Position numbers and translations under genes: made by a program. The notes beneath the pieces are model-generated. The model was not told the origin of the DNA. It did no database searches and was given only the letters and a program-made list of their open reading frames with translations. This document shows positions 7,567 to 16,488 of a DNA stretch of 33,458 nt, one piece after another (within the stretch, counting starts at the first letter, position 1; each line of letters opens with the position of its first letter). Origin of the DNA: an uncultured Campylobacter sp. (GTDB taxonomy: Bacteria > Campylobacterota > Campylobacteria > Campylobacterales > Campylobacteraceae). Location: positions 1 to 33,458 of the forward strand of contig NZ_CALHGM010000024.1 in the NCBI RefSeq assembly GCF_938030145.1, written 5' to 3'.

Positions 7567-8694
7567 ATGAAAAAAGTCGCCAGTTTGATTTTCGCAGCGT
7601 TTTTGGTTTCGGGCTGCTCCTATTTTGAAAAAAAGGAAGATAAAGGCGCGAAGCAAGGCGGCGAGACGCCTGCGCTGCCGGTTGGCGTATTTATCGCCAA
7701 ATCCGCCGACGTGCCGATAATTTTGAAATTTAACGGACAGACCGTAAGCGAGCTTGAGATAATGCTGAAGCCGCAGGTTTCGGGCACCATCGAAAAGCAG
7801 CTTTTCGAGCCTGGTCGTAGCGTCAAAAAGGGCGACGTGCTCTACGAGATCGACCGCTCGCGCTACCAAGCGGCATTTGATAGCGCAAACGCTAATCTGC
7901 AAAACGCCTCGGCGGACTACAAAAGAGCCAAGGCGCTAAAAGCCAGCAATACGATCTCTCAAAAGGATTTCGACACCGCAAAGGCCGCGTTTATGGTAGC
8001 TGAAGCAAATTTTAAAAGCGCAAAGATCGATTTTGACCACTCGCTCGTGACCGCACCTTTTGACGGCATGGCGGGCGATACGCAAAAGGACGTAGGCGCA
8101 TACGTAAACGTGGGCGAGGATCTGGTTAGACTTTCTAAATTTGATCCGATCGACGTGGAATTCGGCATCGCGGATGTCGATAGGCTAGAGCTTGATGCAA
8201 ATTTAAAAAACGGGCAGTGGAAGCAGCTGGGACGTCAGGTAAGCATAAATCTCGGCGGCAAGGACTACAACGGCACGCTAAGTTTCATCGATAGCGTCAT
8301 CAATACAAATACCGCGTCCGTCAGCGCCAAAGCTCAAATTCCAAATCCAAGCTTAGAAATTCGCCCGGGAATTTTTACCAAAGTAAGCGTCGAGGGCTTT
8401 TATCAGAAAAACGGCTTTAAAATTCCGCAAGTTGCGCTCAAGCAAGATCTTAGCAACACCATAGTCTATGTCGTGCAAGACGGCAAGGTCGCTAAAAAAG
8501 TGGTCAAAATTTCGGCTCAAGATACCCGCACGGCGACGATCTCAAGCGGACTGCAAGACGGCGATCAGATCATTTTGGATAATTTTAAAAAGATCAACGT
8601 GGGCTCCAAGGTCACTCCGGTGCCCGCGAGCACCGATCCTTACGTAGCGGGGCAGCCTGAAGCGTCTCAGAGCAATGCGGAAAGTGGGAAATAA
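7567..8694 (+). CDS. cmeA: RND efflux periplasmic adaptor subunit CmeA
   Basis: 375 residues, membrane-fusion protein of the AcrA/MexA family. It bridges the inner-membrane pump CmeB and the outer-membrane channel CmeC. The N-terminus is a lipoprotein signal ending in LVSGC (Cys17 acylated). The first half has the lipoyl/barrel-sandwich strands (KPQVSGTIEKQLFEPGRSVKKGD) split by a coiled-coil hairpin (about residues 95-145, Ala/Lys/Gln-rich). The second half has the beta-barrel (FDPIDVEFGIADVDRLELD) and membrane-proximal domains. AGAGGA precedes the ATG. Its TAA overlaps the cmeB ATG by one base. In C. jejuni the pump exports bile salts and many antibiotics and is repressed by CmeR. The operator-like repeat upstream suggests the same control. 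Confidence 0.93.
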   Translation: MKKVASLIFAAFLVSGCSYFEKKEDKGAKQGGETPALPVGVFIAKSADVPIILKFNGQTVSELEIMLKPQVSGTIEKQLFEPGRSVKKGDVLYEIDRSRYQAAFDSANANLQNASADYKRAKALKASNTISQKDFDTAKAAFMVAEANFKSAKIDFDHSLVTAPFDGMAGDTQKDVGAYVNVGEDLVRLSKFDPIDVEFGIADVDRLELDANLKNGQWKQLGRQVSINLGGKDYNGTLSFIDSVINTNTASVSAKAQIPNPSLEIRPGIFTKVSVEGFYQKNGFKIPQVALKQDLSNTIVYVVQDGKVAKKVVKISAQDTRTATISSGLQDGDQIILDNFKKINVGSKVTPVPASTDPYVAGQPEASQSNAESGK

Positions 8695-11600
8695 TGTTTT
8701 CTAAATTTTTCATCAACCGCCCCGTCTTTGCCTGCGTCGTTTCGATCATCATCGTAATCGCGGGCGTTTTGGCTCTTAAAAATTCCTCGGTCGAGGAGTA
8801 TCCGCAACTCACGCCGCCGCAAATCGTCGTAAGTGCTACATATAGCGGCGCGGATGCGCAGACGATCGCCGACGTCGTCGCAGCCCCTCTTGAAAACGCG
8901 ATTAACGGCGTTGAAAATATGATCTATATGGAAAGCTCAGCAAGCTCCTCCGGTGATGTTCGTATCAACGTATATTTTCAAATCGGCACAAATCCAGCAG
9001 ATGCGAAAGTCAATGTAAACAACCGCGTAACGCCAGCTCTTACGCTACTTCCCGATGAAGTGCGCCGCTATGGCGTAACCGTCACTGAGCGCAGCAGCAC
9101 GATGCTGGAAGTGCTCGCGTTTTACGATCCTAGCGAGCAAATGGACGTCGTAGAGATGCAAAACTACGTAGCTATCAACGTCGTAGATGAGCTAAAGCGT
9201 GTACCGGGCGTCGGAGACGCTCAGGCCTTGGGTACGAAAGACTATGCTATGAGGATCTGGGTTAAGCCTGAGCTACTTAAGAAATTTAACGTTACGACTG
9301 CCGAGATAATCGCCGCAATAAGTGAGCAAAACAGCCAATACGCCGCGGGTAAGATGGGTGAGCAGCCGATGAACTTAGGCAATCCCTACGTATATGCGAT
9401 CAAGCCCGAGGGTCGTTTAAAAACCGTAGAAGAGTTTGAAAATATCATCATACGCGCGCAAAAAGATGGGAATTTCTTGCGCGTAAAAGATGTCGCCGAG
9501 GTCAAACTTGGCGGCGCAAGCTACAATATCTCGGCGAAATTTAACGGTAAAGAGATGGTGCCTGTGCTTATCTTTATGCAAAGTGGCGCCAACGCCCTAG
9601 CCGTAGTTGAAGCGGTAAATAAGCGCATAGACGAGCTTAAACCAAATTTCCCAGGCGAGCTGACCTACGACGTCGCCTACGATACGACGAGCTTCGTAAA
9701 AGTATCGATCGAAGAGGTCATTCATACCTTCATTGAAGCGCTAATCCTCGTCATCATCGTTATGTATATGTTCTTAGGCAACCTTAGAGCGACGATCATT
9801 CCGACGCTTGCCGCGCCCGTATCGATCTGCGGAGCGTTTATCGGAATTTATGCCTTCGGATTTTCAATAAATTTAATCACCCTTTTTGCGCTTATCTTGG
9901 CTATCGGCATCGTCGTGGACGACGCCATTATCGTGATCGAAAACATAGAGAGAATTTTACACGAAGAGCCGGATCTTAGCGTCAAAGAGGCCACCACGAA
10001 GGCGATGGGCGAGATCGTAGCGCCCGTCATCTCCATCGTGCTCGTGCTTTCGGCGGTTTTTGTGCCGGTTGCGTTTATGGAGGGCTTTACCGGGGTTATG
10101 CAGAGGCAATTTGCATTAACGCTCGTAGCCTCGGTATGTTTTTCAGGCTTCGTAGCCCTTACACTAACACCCGCACTTTGCGCTCTAATCTTGCAAAAAA
10201 AGGAATCTGAGCCTTTTTTCTTTATAAGATGGTTTAATAATCTTTTTAGCATCTCAACTAAAATTTACGCCGCAGGCGTCGGCATGGTTCTTCGCCACGT
10301 ACTAATCAGCCTCGTTTTTGTAGGCATCATCATCTATGCGATGGTGAAGCTTCTTGTGCTCACTCCTAGCGGCCTGGTGCCTAACGAGGACAAAGGCTCG
10401 ATTATGGCAATGACTACGCTTCCGTCGGCATCTACTCTACCTAGGACGGAAGCCGATCAGGATTTCATCGCAAGTATCGCTAAAAAGTATCCAAACGTAA
10501 AAGATATAACCCAAATCACGGGATACGATATGCTAGCCGGAGCGCTTAGAGAAAATGCGGGAGCTTTTTTTATGAAGCTAAAAGACTGGAAGGAGCGCCC
10601 CGGCGATGAAAATTCCAACTTCGCCATAGCCGCCGCGTTAAACGGGCAGCTCTACGGCGCGGATCGCAACTCGATGACCTACGTCGTCACGCCGCCGCCT
10701 ATTATGGGGCTTTCGCTTACGGGCGGATTTGAGCTCTACGCGCAAAGCACGACAGGCAAGAGCTACGATGAAATTCGCGCAGATATGGATCGCGTAACTG
10801 CCAAAGCTAATCAACACCCCGCTTTAAAGCTCGTGCGAACGACGTTGGATACCGATTTCCCGCAGTATAAGCTCTATCTCGATAAAGAGAAGATAAAGAT
10901 GCTAGGCGTTAAGATAGCCGACATTTTCACTGTGCTAAATTCTACCATCGGGCAGTATTACATCAACGACTTTAACCTCTTGGGCCGCACGTTTAAGGTC
11001 TATATCCGCGCTACGCAAAACTATAGAGACGATCCTAACGATCTAAAATCGCTCTACGTCCGCAGCGACAGCGGCGATCTGATCCCGCTAAATTCTTTAG
11101 TGAGGCTTGAGCGCTCTTTGGGTCCAGATTCCGTTAATAGATTTAACGCCTTCCCGGCTGCGCAGATTATGGGCGAGCCAAATACGGGCTATACCTCGGG
11201 CCAGGCGATAGCAGCGATCCAAGAGGTCATAAAAGAGGAGCTTCCTAGCGGATATTCGATCGGCTGGGCGGGCTCTGCGTATCAAGAGGTCAGCGAGACG
11301 GGCAAGGGCTCGCAGGCATTCGTATTTGGAATGATCTTCGTGTTTTTGATCCTAGCGGCTCAATACGAAAGGTGGCTCATGCCGCTTGCCGTACTTACCG
11401 CCGTGCCGTTTTCGGTATTCGGCGCGCTCGTGTTTACATATTTCCGCGGGCTGAATAACGACATATATTTTCAGATCGGTTTGCTGCTTCTAATCGGTCT
11501 GGCGGCGAAAAACGCGATTTTGATCGTAGAATTTGCGATGAATGAGCACCTAAACAACCACCGCCCTATCGCGGAAGCTGCCGTCGAGGCCGCCAAGATG

Positions 11601-11852
11601 AGGTTTCGCCCTATCGTGATGACGAGCCTTGCGTTCGGCCTTGGCGTGCTTCCGATGGTTATCGCCACCGGCGCGGGCGCTGCCAGCCGCCATGCGCTAG
11701 GAACCGGCGTCGTAGGCGGAATGCTCGCGGCATCTACGATCGCGATCTTTTTCGTGCCGCTGTTTTTCTACCTGCTCGAAAGCTTCAACGCTTGGCTTGA
11801 TAGACGCGGCAAAAAAGTCCAAACTAACGAGGTGAACGATGAAAATAAATAA
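8694..11852 (+). CDS. cmeB: RND multidrug efflux permease CmeB (HAE-1 family)
   Basis: 1052 residues, the full length of AcrB-type pumps. The N-terminus SKFFINRPVFACV is typical of the family. The proton relay is intact: the Asp pair in GIVVDDAI (about Asp409-Asp410, helix 4) and Lys near 939 in GLAAKNAILIVEFA (helix 10). Two large periplasmic loops follow helices 1 and 7. It works as a homotrimer in the inner membrane, capturing substrates from periplasm or membrane and passing them to CmeC via CmeA. The ATG overlaps the cmeA stop (TAATG), and its own 3' end overlaps cmeC by 14 bases, so the three genes are translationally coupled. No defect seen. Confidence 0.95.
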   Translation: MFSKFFINRPVFACVVSIIIVIAGVLALKNSSVEEYPQLTPPQIVVSATYSGADAQTIADVVAAPLENAINGVENMIYMESSASSSGDVRINVYFQIGTNPADAKVNVNNRVTPALTLLPDEVRRYGVTVTERSSTMLEVLAFYDPSEQMDVVEMQNYVAINVVDELKRVPGVGDAQALGTKDYAMRIWVKPELLKKFNVTTAEIIAAISEQNSQYAAGKMGEQPMNLGNPYVYAIKPEGRLKTVEEFENIIIRAQKDGNFLRVKDVAEVKLGGASYNISAKFNGKEMVPVLIFMQSGANALAVVEAVNKRIDELKPNFPGELTYDVAYDTTSFVKVSIEEVIHTFIEALILVIIVMYMFLGNLRATIIPTLAAPVSICGAFIGIYAFGFSINLITLFALILAIGIVVDDAIIVIENIERILHEEPDLSVKEATTKAMGEIVAPVISIVLVLSAVFVPVAFMEGFTGVMQRQFALTLVASVCFSGFVALTLTPALCALILQKKESEPFFFIRWFNNLFSISTKIYAAGVGMVLRHVLISLVFVGIIIYAMVKLLVLTPSGLVPNEDKGSIMAMTTLPSASTLPRTEADQDFIASIAKKYPNVKDITQITGYDMLAGALRENAGAFFMKLKDWKERPGDENSNFAIAAALNGQLYGADRNSMTYVVTPPPIMGLSLTGGFELYAQSTTGKSYDEIRADMDRVTAKANQHPALKLVRTTLDTDFPQYKLYLDKEKIKMLGVKIADIFTVLNSTIGQYYINDFNLLGRTFKVYIRATQNYRDDPNDLKSLYVRSDSGDLIPLNSLVRLERSLGPDSVNRFNAFPAAQIMGEPNTGYTSGQAIAAIQEVIKEELPSGYSIGWAGSAYQEVSETGKGSQAFVFGMIFVFLILAAQYERWLMPLAVLTAVPFSVFGALVFTYFRGLNNDIYFQIGLLLLIGLAAKNAILIVEFAMNEHLNNHRPIAEAAVEAAKMRFRPIVMTSLAFGLGVLPMVIATGAGAASRHALGTGVVGGMLAASTIAIFFVPLFFYLLESFNAWLDRRGKKVQTNEVNDENK

Positions 11853-13296
11853 TGCTCTTTTAAGCGCCTTGACGCTTGGAATTTTACTCTGCGGTTGCAA
11901 CTTCAAGCCCGTTACGCCGCAAAAGCAGACCGGCTTTAAGGCGGATTACGCGAGCACGAACGTTAGCACGCAGTGGTGGAAAAGCTTTAACGATCCGCAG
12001 CTAAACGCCCTGATTCAAAGCGCACTGGAGCAAAATTCCGATCTGCAAACCGCGCTGAATAACGTCGAGTACGCACGCGTAAATTTAGGGCTGAACAAGC
12101 TTGAATATCTGCCGAACGTAAATTTAAGCGGCAGCGCAGTGCGTCAAAATAATTTCGGCAACCGGCCCGATCGCAACTCCCACGGCGCGTATCAGATCGG
12201 CGCCGTGCTAAGCTACGAGATCGATCTTTGGGGGCGCGTGCGCAACAGCGTAGATTCGGCGCGATCGCGATTTAATGCGACGAAATACGACTACGAAACC
12301 GCTAAAAATACGATTACTAGCACGGTTGCGACGACCTATTTTACGCTACTAGCACTAAAGCAGCAGGAGAAAATTTTAAAAGACAGCCTAAAAAGCTATC
12401 AAGATACGCAAAACTACCGCAAAAAGCAGCTCGATGCGGGCGCGGTTAGCGAGATCGTATTTTATCAGGCCAAAGCCGCGGTCCAAAGCGCCGAGGCAAG
12501 CCTCATAAACGTGCAAAATCAGCTCTCCGCAGCTCAAACTTCGCTAAATATCTTAACGGGCAAGAGTTATGATGAAATTTTACGCGGCACGGCGCAGACC
12601 GCCGCGAAAATGCCTAGCGCGCCGCAGATCCCAAGCGGAATACCAAGCGACGTGATCCTACATCGCCCGGATGTCGCAAGCTCGCTGGAAAATCTGCGCT
12701 CGAGCAACTTCTTAGTAGGCGTCGCCAAGGCGGGCTACTTCCCCACCTTCTCGCTTACCGGCTCGGCGGGATATGCAAGCGGCGAGTTTGACAGACTGTT
12801 TACCGCAAGCGCAAGCACGTGGAATATCGGCGGCTCGCTCGTAGGACCGCTGCTTGACTTCGGCCGCCAAAAAAGGCGCGTAGAGCTTGCAAATTTAGAG
12901 CAAAACGCGAGCTTCATCGCATACGACAAGGCGCTTAAAACCGCTTTCGGCGACGTTCGCGATGCGCTTGTCGGCGTGCAAAACGCCAAACTAAGGCAGA
13001 CAAGCCTCGCCGATCTCATCGCTTCGCAGAGCAAAATTTATTCAAACGCCTCAAACAGGTATCAGGCGGGCTACAGCGACCATCTGGAGTTTTTGGATTC
13101 GCAGCGAAATCTGCTTAGCGCGCAGCTGAATAAAGTGCAGGCCGATCTTGACGTGCTAAGCGCGACGGTAAACGCCTACAAGGCGCTCGGCGGCGGATTT
13201 AGCATAGAAGATAGCGAAATTAGGGCGCTTATCGGCGCGGAGAAGGACGTACAGCCCGATATGTCCACCTTCCCGAAGGATAGAATTTTTAATTAG
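11839..13296 (+). CDS. cmeC: Outer-membrane efflux channel CmeC (TolC/OprM family)
   Basis: 485 residues, an outer-membrane factor of the NodT/OprM lipoprotein group. The signal ends in LLCGC (Cys19 acylated). The early QWWKSFNDPQLNALI segment is a family hallmark. Two repeats of long alpha-helical hairpins separated by beta segments (NLSGSAVRQ..., FSLTGSAGYASGEF) form the trimeric channel, and GPLLDFGRQKRRVE is the second-repeat signature. It completes the tripartite pump. The start lies within the last codons of cmeB. The C-terminal tail (after about 460) is short and charged. Confidence 0.93.
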   Translation: MKINNALLSALTLGILLCGCNFKPVTPQKQTGFKADYASTNVSTQWWKSFNDPQLNALIQSALEQNSDLQTALNNVEYARVNLGLNKLEYLPNVNLSGSAVRQNNFGNRPDRNSHGAYQIGAVLSYEIDLWGRVRNSVDSARSRFNATKYDYETAKNTITSTVATTYFTLLALKQQEKILKDSLKSYQDTQNYRKKQLDAGAVSEIVFYQAKAAVQSAEASLINVQNQLSAAQTSLNILTGKSYDEILRGTAQTAAKMPSAPQIPSGIPSDVILHRPDVASSLENLRSSNFLVGVAKAGYFPTFSLTGSAGYASGEFDRLFTASASTWNIGGSLVGPLLDFGRQKRRVELANLEQNASFIAYDKALKTAFGDVRDALVGVQNAKLRQTSLADLIASQSKIYSNASNRYQAGYSDHLEFLDSQRNLLSAQLNKVQADLDVLSATVNAYKALGGGFSIEDSEIRALIGAEKDVQPDMSTFPKDRIFN

Positions 13297-13366
13297 CTTT
13301 AAATTTACAGGCGACGCGAAATTTTAAAATACCCGCAAATTTAAAGCGCAGCTCGGTTTTTACGGT

Positions 13367-13398
13367 GCAAGCGGATGTATGAAAGAAAATCTGCTTGC
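13367..13398 (+). terminator. Possible terminator of cmeABC
   Basis: GCAAGCGGA (13367-13375) pairs with TCTGCTTGC (13390-13398) with one G-T pair, 14-base loop, followed by GCTTTT. It lies about 70 bases after the cmeC stop. Confidence 0.45.
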
Positions 13399-13520
13399 GC
13401 TTTTAAAATTTAGCCCTGCGGCGGGCGGCAAGTCCAAATTTAAAAGATAATCTAAATTTTAAAATAGCCGCAGCAAGGTAAAATCGTCGCTCGACTGGGA
13501 GGCGCAAAGCGGCTGGGCTT

Positions 13521-13620
13521 CGCGGCGCGGCAGAATTTCTAAGCGGCGCGGCGAAATTACAAGCAGCGCGATAAAATTCCAAACGCTGCGGTAAAATTCT
13601 AAGCGCCGCGTTTTAAATTC
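13521..13620. repeat. Five imperfect 20-bp tandem repeats
   Basis: The DNA falls into five units of exactly 20 bp (13521, 13541, 13561, 13581, 13601). Consensus: AAGC-G-(C/G)-CGCG followed by a roughly TAAAATTC(C/T) half. The GC-rich half is more varied than the AT half. The array lies in the 400-base non-coding gap between cmeC and tRNA-Ser. No open frame explains it. Confidence 0.75.
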
Positions 13621-13653
13621 AAAGGCGAAACGGGTTGCGCGCCGAAACGGAAT

Positions 13654-13682
13654 TTGGCAAAATTTTAGATTTTCGCTATAAT
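13654..13682 (+). promoter_or_regulatory. Promoter of tRNA-Ser(GGA)
   Basis: TTGGCA (13654-13659), 17-base spacer, TATAAT (13677-13682). This is a near-consensus sigma-70 promoter 15 bases before the mature tRNA 5' end. Confidence 0.7.
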
Positions 13683-13697
13683 CGCGACTTTTAATTT

Positions 13698-13785
13698 AGA
13701 TGGGTGTCCGAGCGGTTGAAGGAGCACGCCTGGAACGCGTGTAAAGTGCAAGCTTTCGAGGGTTCGAATCCCTTCCCATCTGCCA
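13698..13785 (+). tRNA. tRNA-Ser (anticodon GGA)
   Basis: 88 nt with CCA encoded. The acceptor stem AGATGGG pairs with CCCATCT. The anticodon arm is CACGC / GCGTG with loop CTGGAAC, anticodon GGA at 13732-13734. There is a long variable arm, as serine tRNAs have, and a GGTTCGAATCC T-arm. It reads UCC/UCU. Confidence 0.95.
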
Positions 13786-14016
13786 CTACTTTAAAATTTC
13801 GTCCTCGCAAAACTCTAAAATTTCGCTTTTCAACTCGGCGAAAATTTTATAAATTTAAAGCCAAAATTCCACCCTTGCCGCAAATTTAACGATCAAAGAT
13901 AAAAATTTCCTCCGCCGAAATCAAACCCGAAAGCCACCTAAATTCTATCTCTACGCCCGCCGTTTACCGATATTGCGCTAAAATTCCTTTTAAAATTTCA
14001 CTTTAAAGGAGAGAAA

Positions 14017-14970
14017 ATGAGTGAAGAAAAAAGTTGCGCCTGTGCGCACGTCAAATCCCAAAACGTAACCGACGCGCCCGGCAACAACACCGTATTTATG
14101 ATCTGGCGCTTTGGTGCGGGCAAGACCGCCTGCAAAAAGGCTTTCGAGGGTCTTTGCGGCCTAGTGATAAATTTAAACAAAACCGCCGTTACGAGATTCG
14201 GCGCGGCTAGCGAAACAAGCTGCGTGCTCGGCGTGGGCTTTGAAGCGTGGAAAATGCTCGGCTTACCAAAGCCTTTGCCGAAGGAGCTAAAAAATTTCGA
14301 AGAGATTAGAGGCGATAAGCACGCTGCGCCCGCTACCGGCGGCGATATTCATATCCACATTAGAGCCGCGAATCAAGCCATTTGCTACGATATGGCAAGC
14401 GAGATCAGAGCCGCGCTAAAGGATGTCGCGACGTGCGAGGAGGAGATCTGCGGCTTTAAATATTACGACGGACGCGCCATCATCGGCTTTGTGGATGGCA
14501 CCGAAAATCCGCAAGGCGCAGATCGCGACTTTTTTGTCAAGGTAGGCGACGAGGATGCGGCGTATAAGGGCGGCAGCTATCTTTTCGTGCAAAAATATAT
14601 CCACGATATGAGCGCGTGGAACGCCGCGGGCGTCGCTGAGCAGGAGCGCGTCATCGGGCGCAGCAAACAAAACGACATCGAAATGAGCGAGGAGATTAAG
14701 CCCAACAACTCGCACTCCGCCGCCGCCAACGTCGGTGACGATAAAAAGGTCGTGCGCGGCAATATGCCGTTTATGCAGGGCGGCGAGACGGGAACCTACT
14801 TCATCGCCTACGCAAGCACCTTTAGCACGCTGGAGCTGATGCTTGAGAGTATGTTTATCGGCCGCCCGCGAGGCAACTACGACCGCCTACTGGATTTCAG
14901 CACCGCAAAGACGGGCGCGCTCTTTTTCGCTCCCACCTTCGATATGCTGCAGGCTTATAGCGCGGAGTAA
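14017..14970 (+). CDS. DyP-type (dye-decolourising) heme peroxidase
   Basis: 317 residues. The family signature GFVDGTENP puts the catalytic distal Asp at 160. Proximal heme-ligand His is His233 in NNSHSAAANV, and Arg247 in VVRGNMPF matches the distal arginine. IGRSK (213-217) and a late FFAPTFDML strand fit the fold. There is no Tat or Sec signal, so it is a cytosolic member of the YfeX-like branch rather than the exported EfeB branch. Such enzymes use peroxide to oxidise dyes or porphyrins; the physiological substrate is unclear. AAAGGAG precedes the ATG. The three genes right after it on the same strand are all broken, so it may be the only surviving member of a former operon. Confidence 0.92.
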   Translation: MSEEKSCACAHVKSQNVTDAPGNNTVFMIWRFGAGKTACKKAFEGLCGLVINLNKTAVTRFGAASETSCVLGVGFEAWKMLGLPKPLPKELKNFEEIRGDKHAAPATGGDIHIHIRAANQAICYDMASEIRAALKDVATCEEEICGFKYYDGRAIIGFVDGTENPQGADRDFFVKVGDEDAAYKGGSYLFVQKYIHDMSAWNAAGVAEQERVIGRSKQNDIEMSEEIKPNNSHSAAANVGDDKKVVRGNMPFMQGGETGTYFIAYASTFSTLELMLESMFIGRPRGNYDRLLDFSTAKTGALFFAPTFDMLQAYSAE

Positions 14971-14996
14971 ATTTGGCTTAAATTTAAAGGTACGCG

Positions 14997-15611
14997 ATGT
15001 TTTGCGATCTAAGCCCGTATCAGAGCAGGCGCTGCAAAGAGATCATAGAGGGCAAAGTCAAAAATAGTGAAAACGTCAGGGGTCTGATAGAGTTCATAGA
15101 CGCTAAATTTAAAACTCGAGCGATCAGCGCGTTTTACGGCGCGGGCAGGGACTCGGCGTGGCTTAAGATCGTGCTTCGCTCCTAAAAAGACGCCGCAAAA
15201 ATCACCGATAAAAAGTGCATCGAGCGCTACCTCGCCCGCACGCCGCTTTACGCGAAGCTAAACGAGCTAAAGCATTTTTATATCTCGGTCGAGTCCTTCG
15301 AGTCGCAGATCCGCACCGATCTGATCCAAGGCGCGGTAGAGGAGCTGCCGCGAAACCGAAACGAGCTTTTAGCGCCGCTTAAAATTTGATATATCGCGGC
15401 GGTGTCCGACGCGCCCGTAGTTTTTTATTTCACGAGGCAGGACGCGGCACGCCGCGAAGGGGGCGGAAAGATAGAGCGGCTGATAAGAAATTTTATAGAG
15501 AAAGCGCGGGACGCTAAATATCTGAGCCACATGGAATTTAAGCTCTATTTTGACAGCAAGGAGTTCGTGGATCTTGAGTGCGGCGGAAATTTGTTCTATT
15601 ATTTCAAATGA
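14997..15611 (+). pseudogene. Unknown protein gene broken by two in-frame stops
   Basis: One frame runs for 204 codons from the ATG at 14997 to the TGA at 15609-15611, interrupted by TAA at 15183-15185 and TGA at 15387-15389. All three segments are in the same frame and keep protein-like composition. The first starts FCDLSPYQSRRCKEIIEG, the second has a charged helical stretch around the motif FYISVESFESQIRTDL, and the last ends in EFKLYFDSKEFVDLECGG. I do not recognise the family. It begins 26 bases after the peroxidase stop and sits in one transcription unit with two more broken genes. Two independent nonsense codons argue for decay rather than recoding. Confidence 0.75.
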
Positions 15612-15631
15612 AATTTAGCTAAGGAGCGAAA

Positions 15632-15936
15632 ATGGATGCGAAGCTTTACAGAAGGTAACGCAGCTCTCGCGGGGGCTTGAGGAGGGCGGCGTGCAGAGCC
15701 TAAAAGCAGCACTTGAGGGCGACGGCGACGAGGTTAGTAAGATGCAAGCTCGCGTGATCTTAGGCGAGTACTACGTGATGAAGGGCGAGCCCGCGCAGGC
15801 TAGGGAATATCTGGGGCCCGTGGCGCAAGACGCCGAGCGACTGCGAGATCAATACGACGACCTGCTGGACGATGAAATTTGCAGAGCCGATATGCTTTTG
15901 GATATGATCGAGCGCTTCGGGTTTTTGGCGGAATAA
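15632..15936 (+). pseudogene. Small helical protein gene with an early frameshift
   Basis: A perfect AAGGAG site and ATG (15632) start an open frame that hits TAA after eight codons. The next frame is open from the same spot to TAA at 15934-15936. Restoring one base at the GCGAAG run (codon 4, about 15641) joins them into a 101-residue protein beginning MDAKALQKVTQLSRGLEEGG. The body (ILGEYYVMKGEPAQAREYLGP) has the helix-turn-helix spacing of a TPR-like unit, and the tail is acidic. An alternative is that translation begins at the in-frame GTG at 15691, but no ribosome site precedes it. Confidence 0.65.
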
Positions 15937-15987
15937 AACGGCTCGCGATATGCGGCGGCAGAGATAAAATTTTAAGGTCGGAGCGAA

Positions 15988-16278
15988 ATGCCGAAATATT
16001 CATTTCAAACCATAGAGCAAATGCTGCTAAAATGCGTGACCGAGGGCGGCGAGCCATAGCCCAGCTTTCGCCTGCGCGGCGCGCAATACATGATCATCGC
16101 TTATGCGGATCGCTGTTCGTTTCAAAGATGCGCAGACGAGGCGGGCACAAACGCAAGCGGCGAGCGGTATTTCGCCACGCTGCGGGAGTTCTACGGCGCG
16201 CCGCAGATAGACGGGTGCTCGCTAAAAGAACTCTGGAGCGAGACGGATGATTTTTACTGCTTTGATTTCGAGCTGTGA
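15988..16278 (+). pseudogene. Small unknown protein gene with an internal amber stop
   Basis: A GGAGCG site precedes the ATG at 15988. The frame is 97 codons long to TGA at 16276-16278 but has TAG at codon 24 (16057-16059). Before the stop: MPKYSFQTIEQMLLKCVTEG; after it a continuous protein-like frame with RGAQYMIIAYADRCSF, GERYFATLREFYGAP and an acidic FDFEL end. The family is not recognised. It is the third consecutive broken gene. A single TAG-to-CAG change would restore it. Confidence 0.65.
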
Positions 16279-16371
16279 GATTGCAAGATTTTGTGCGGCG
16301 ACACGGTAAGCGCACGCGGTGCCGATACGCGGCGCTGATAAATTTGAATGAAATAAAATTTTGAAAGGACG

Positions 16372-16388
16372 CAAGCAGGCTCTGCTTG
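16372..16388. repeat. 7-bp hairpin between broken gene and membrane protein
   Basis: CAAGCAG (16372-16378) / CTGCTTG (16382-16388) with a 3-base loop. No T-tract follows. The surrounding 210 bases hold no gene. Confidence 0.3.
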
Positions 16389-16488
16389 GGATGGCCTCGC
16401 TAAAGCCTGCGGCGAGAATGGCAAATTTAGTGCCGCAAAGTGCCCGAGCCGCTAGCGATAAAATTTTAAAACGGGAGCAAAAAATTTA

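Noticed and set aside
9848..10252. Long antisense frame inside cmeB
   Set aside because: Shadow of the strongly coding pump gene; no ribosome site or domain.
13521..13620. CRISPR array
   Set aside because: Units are contiguous 20-bp imperfect repeats without spacers, and no cas genes are present.
15387..15389. TGA in the broken gene as a selenocysteine codon
   Set aside because: The same frame also has a TAA at 15183, no selenocysteine-insertion hairpin was noticed, and the neighbouring genes are also broken.
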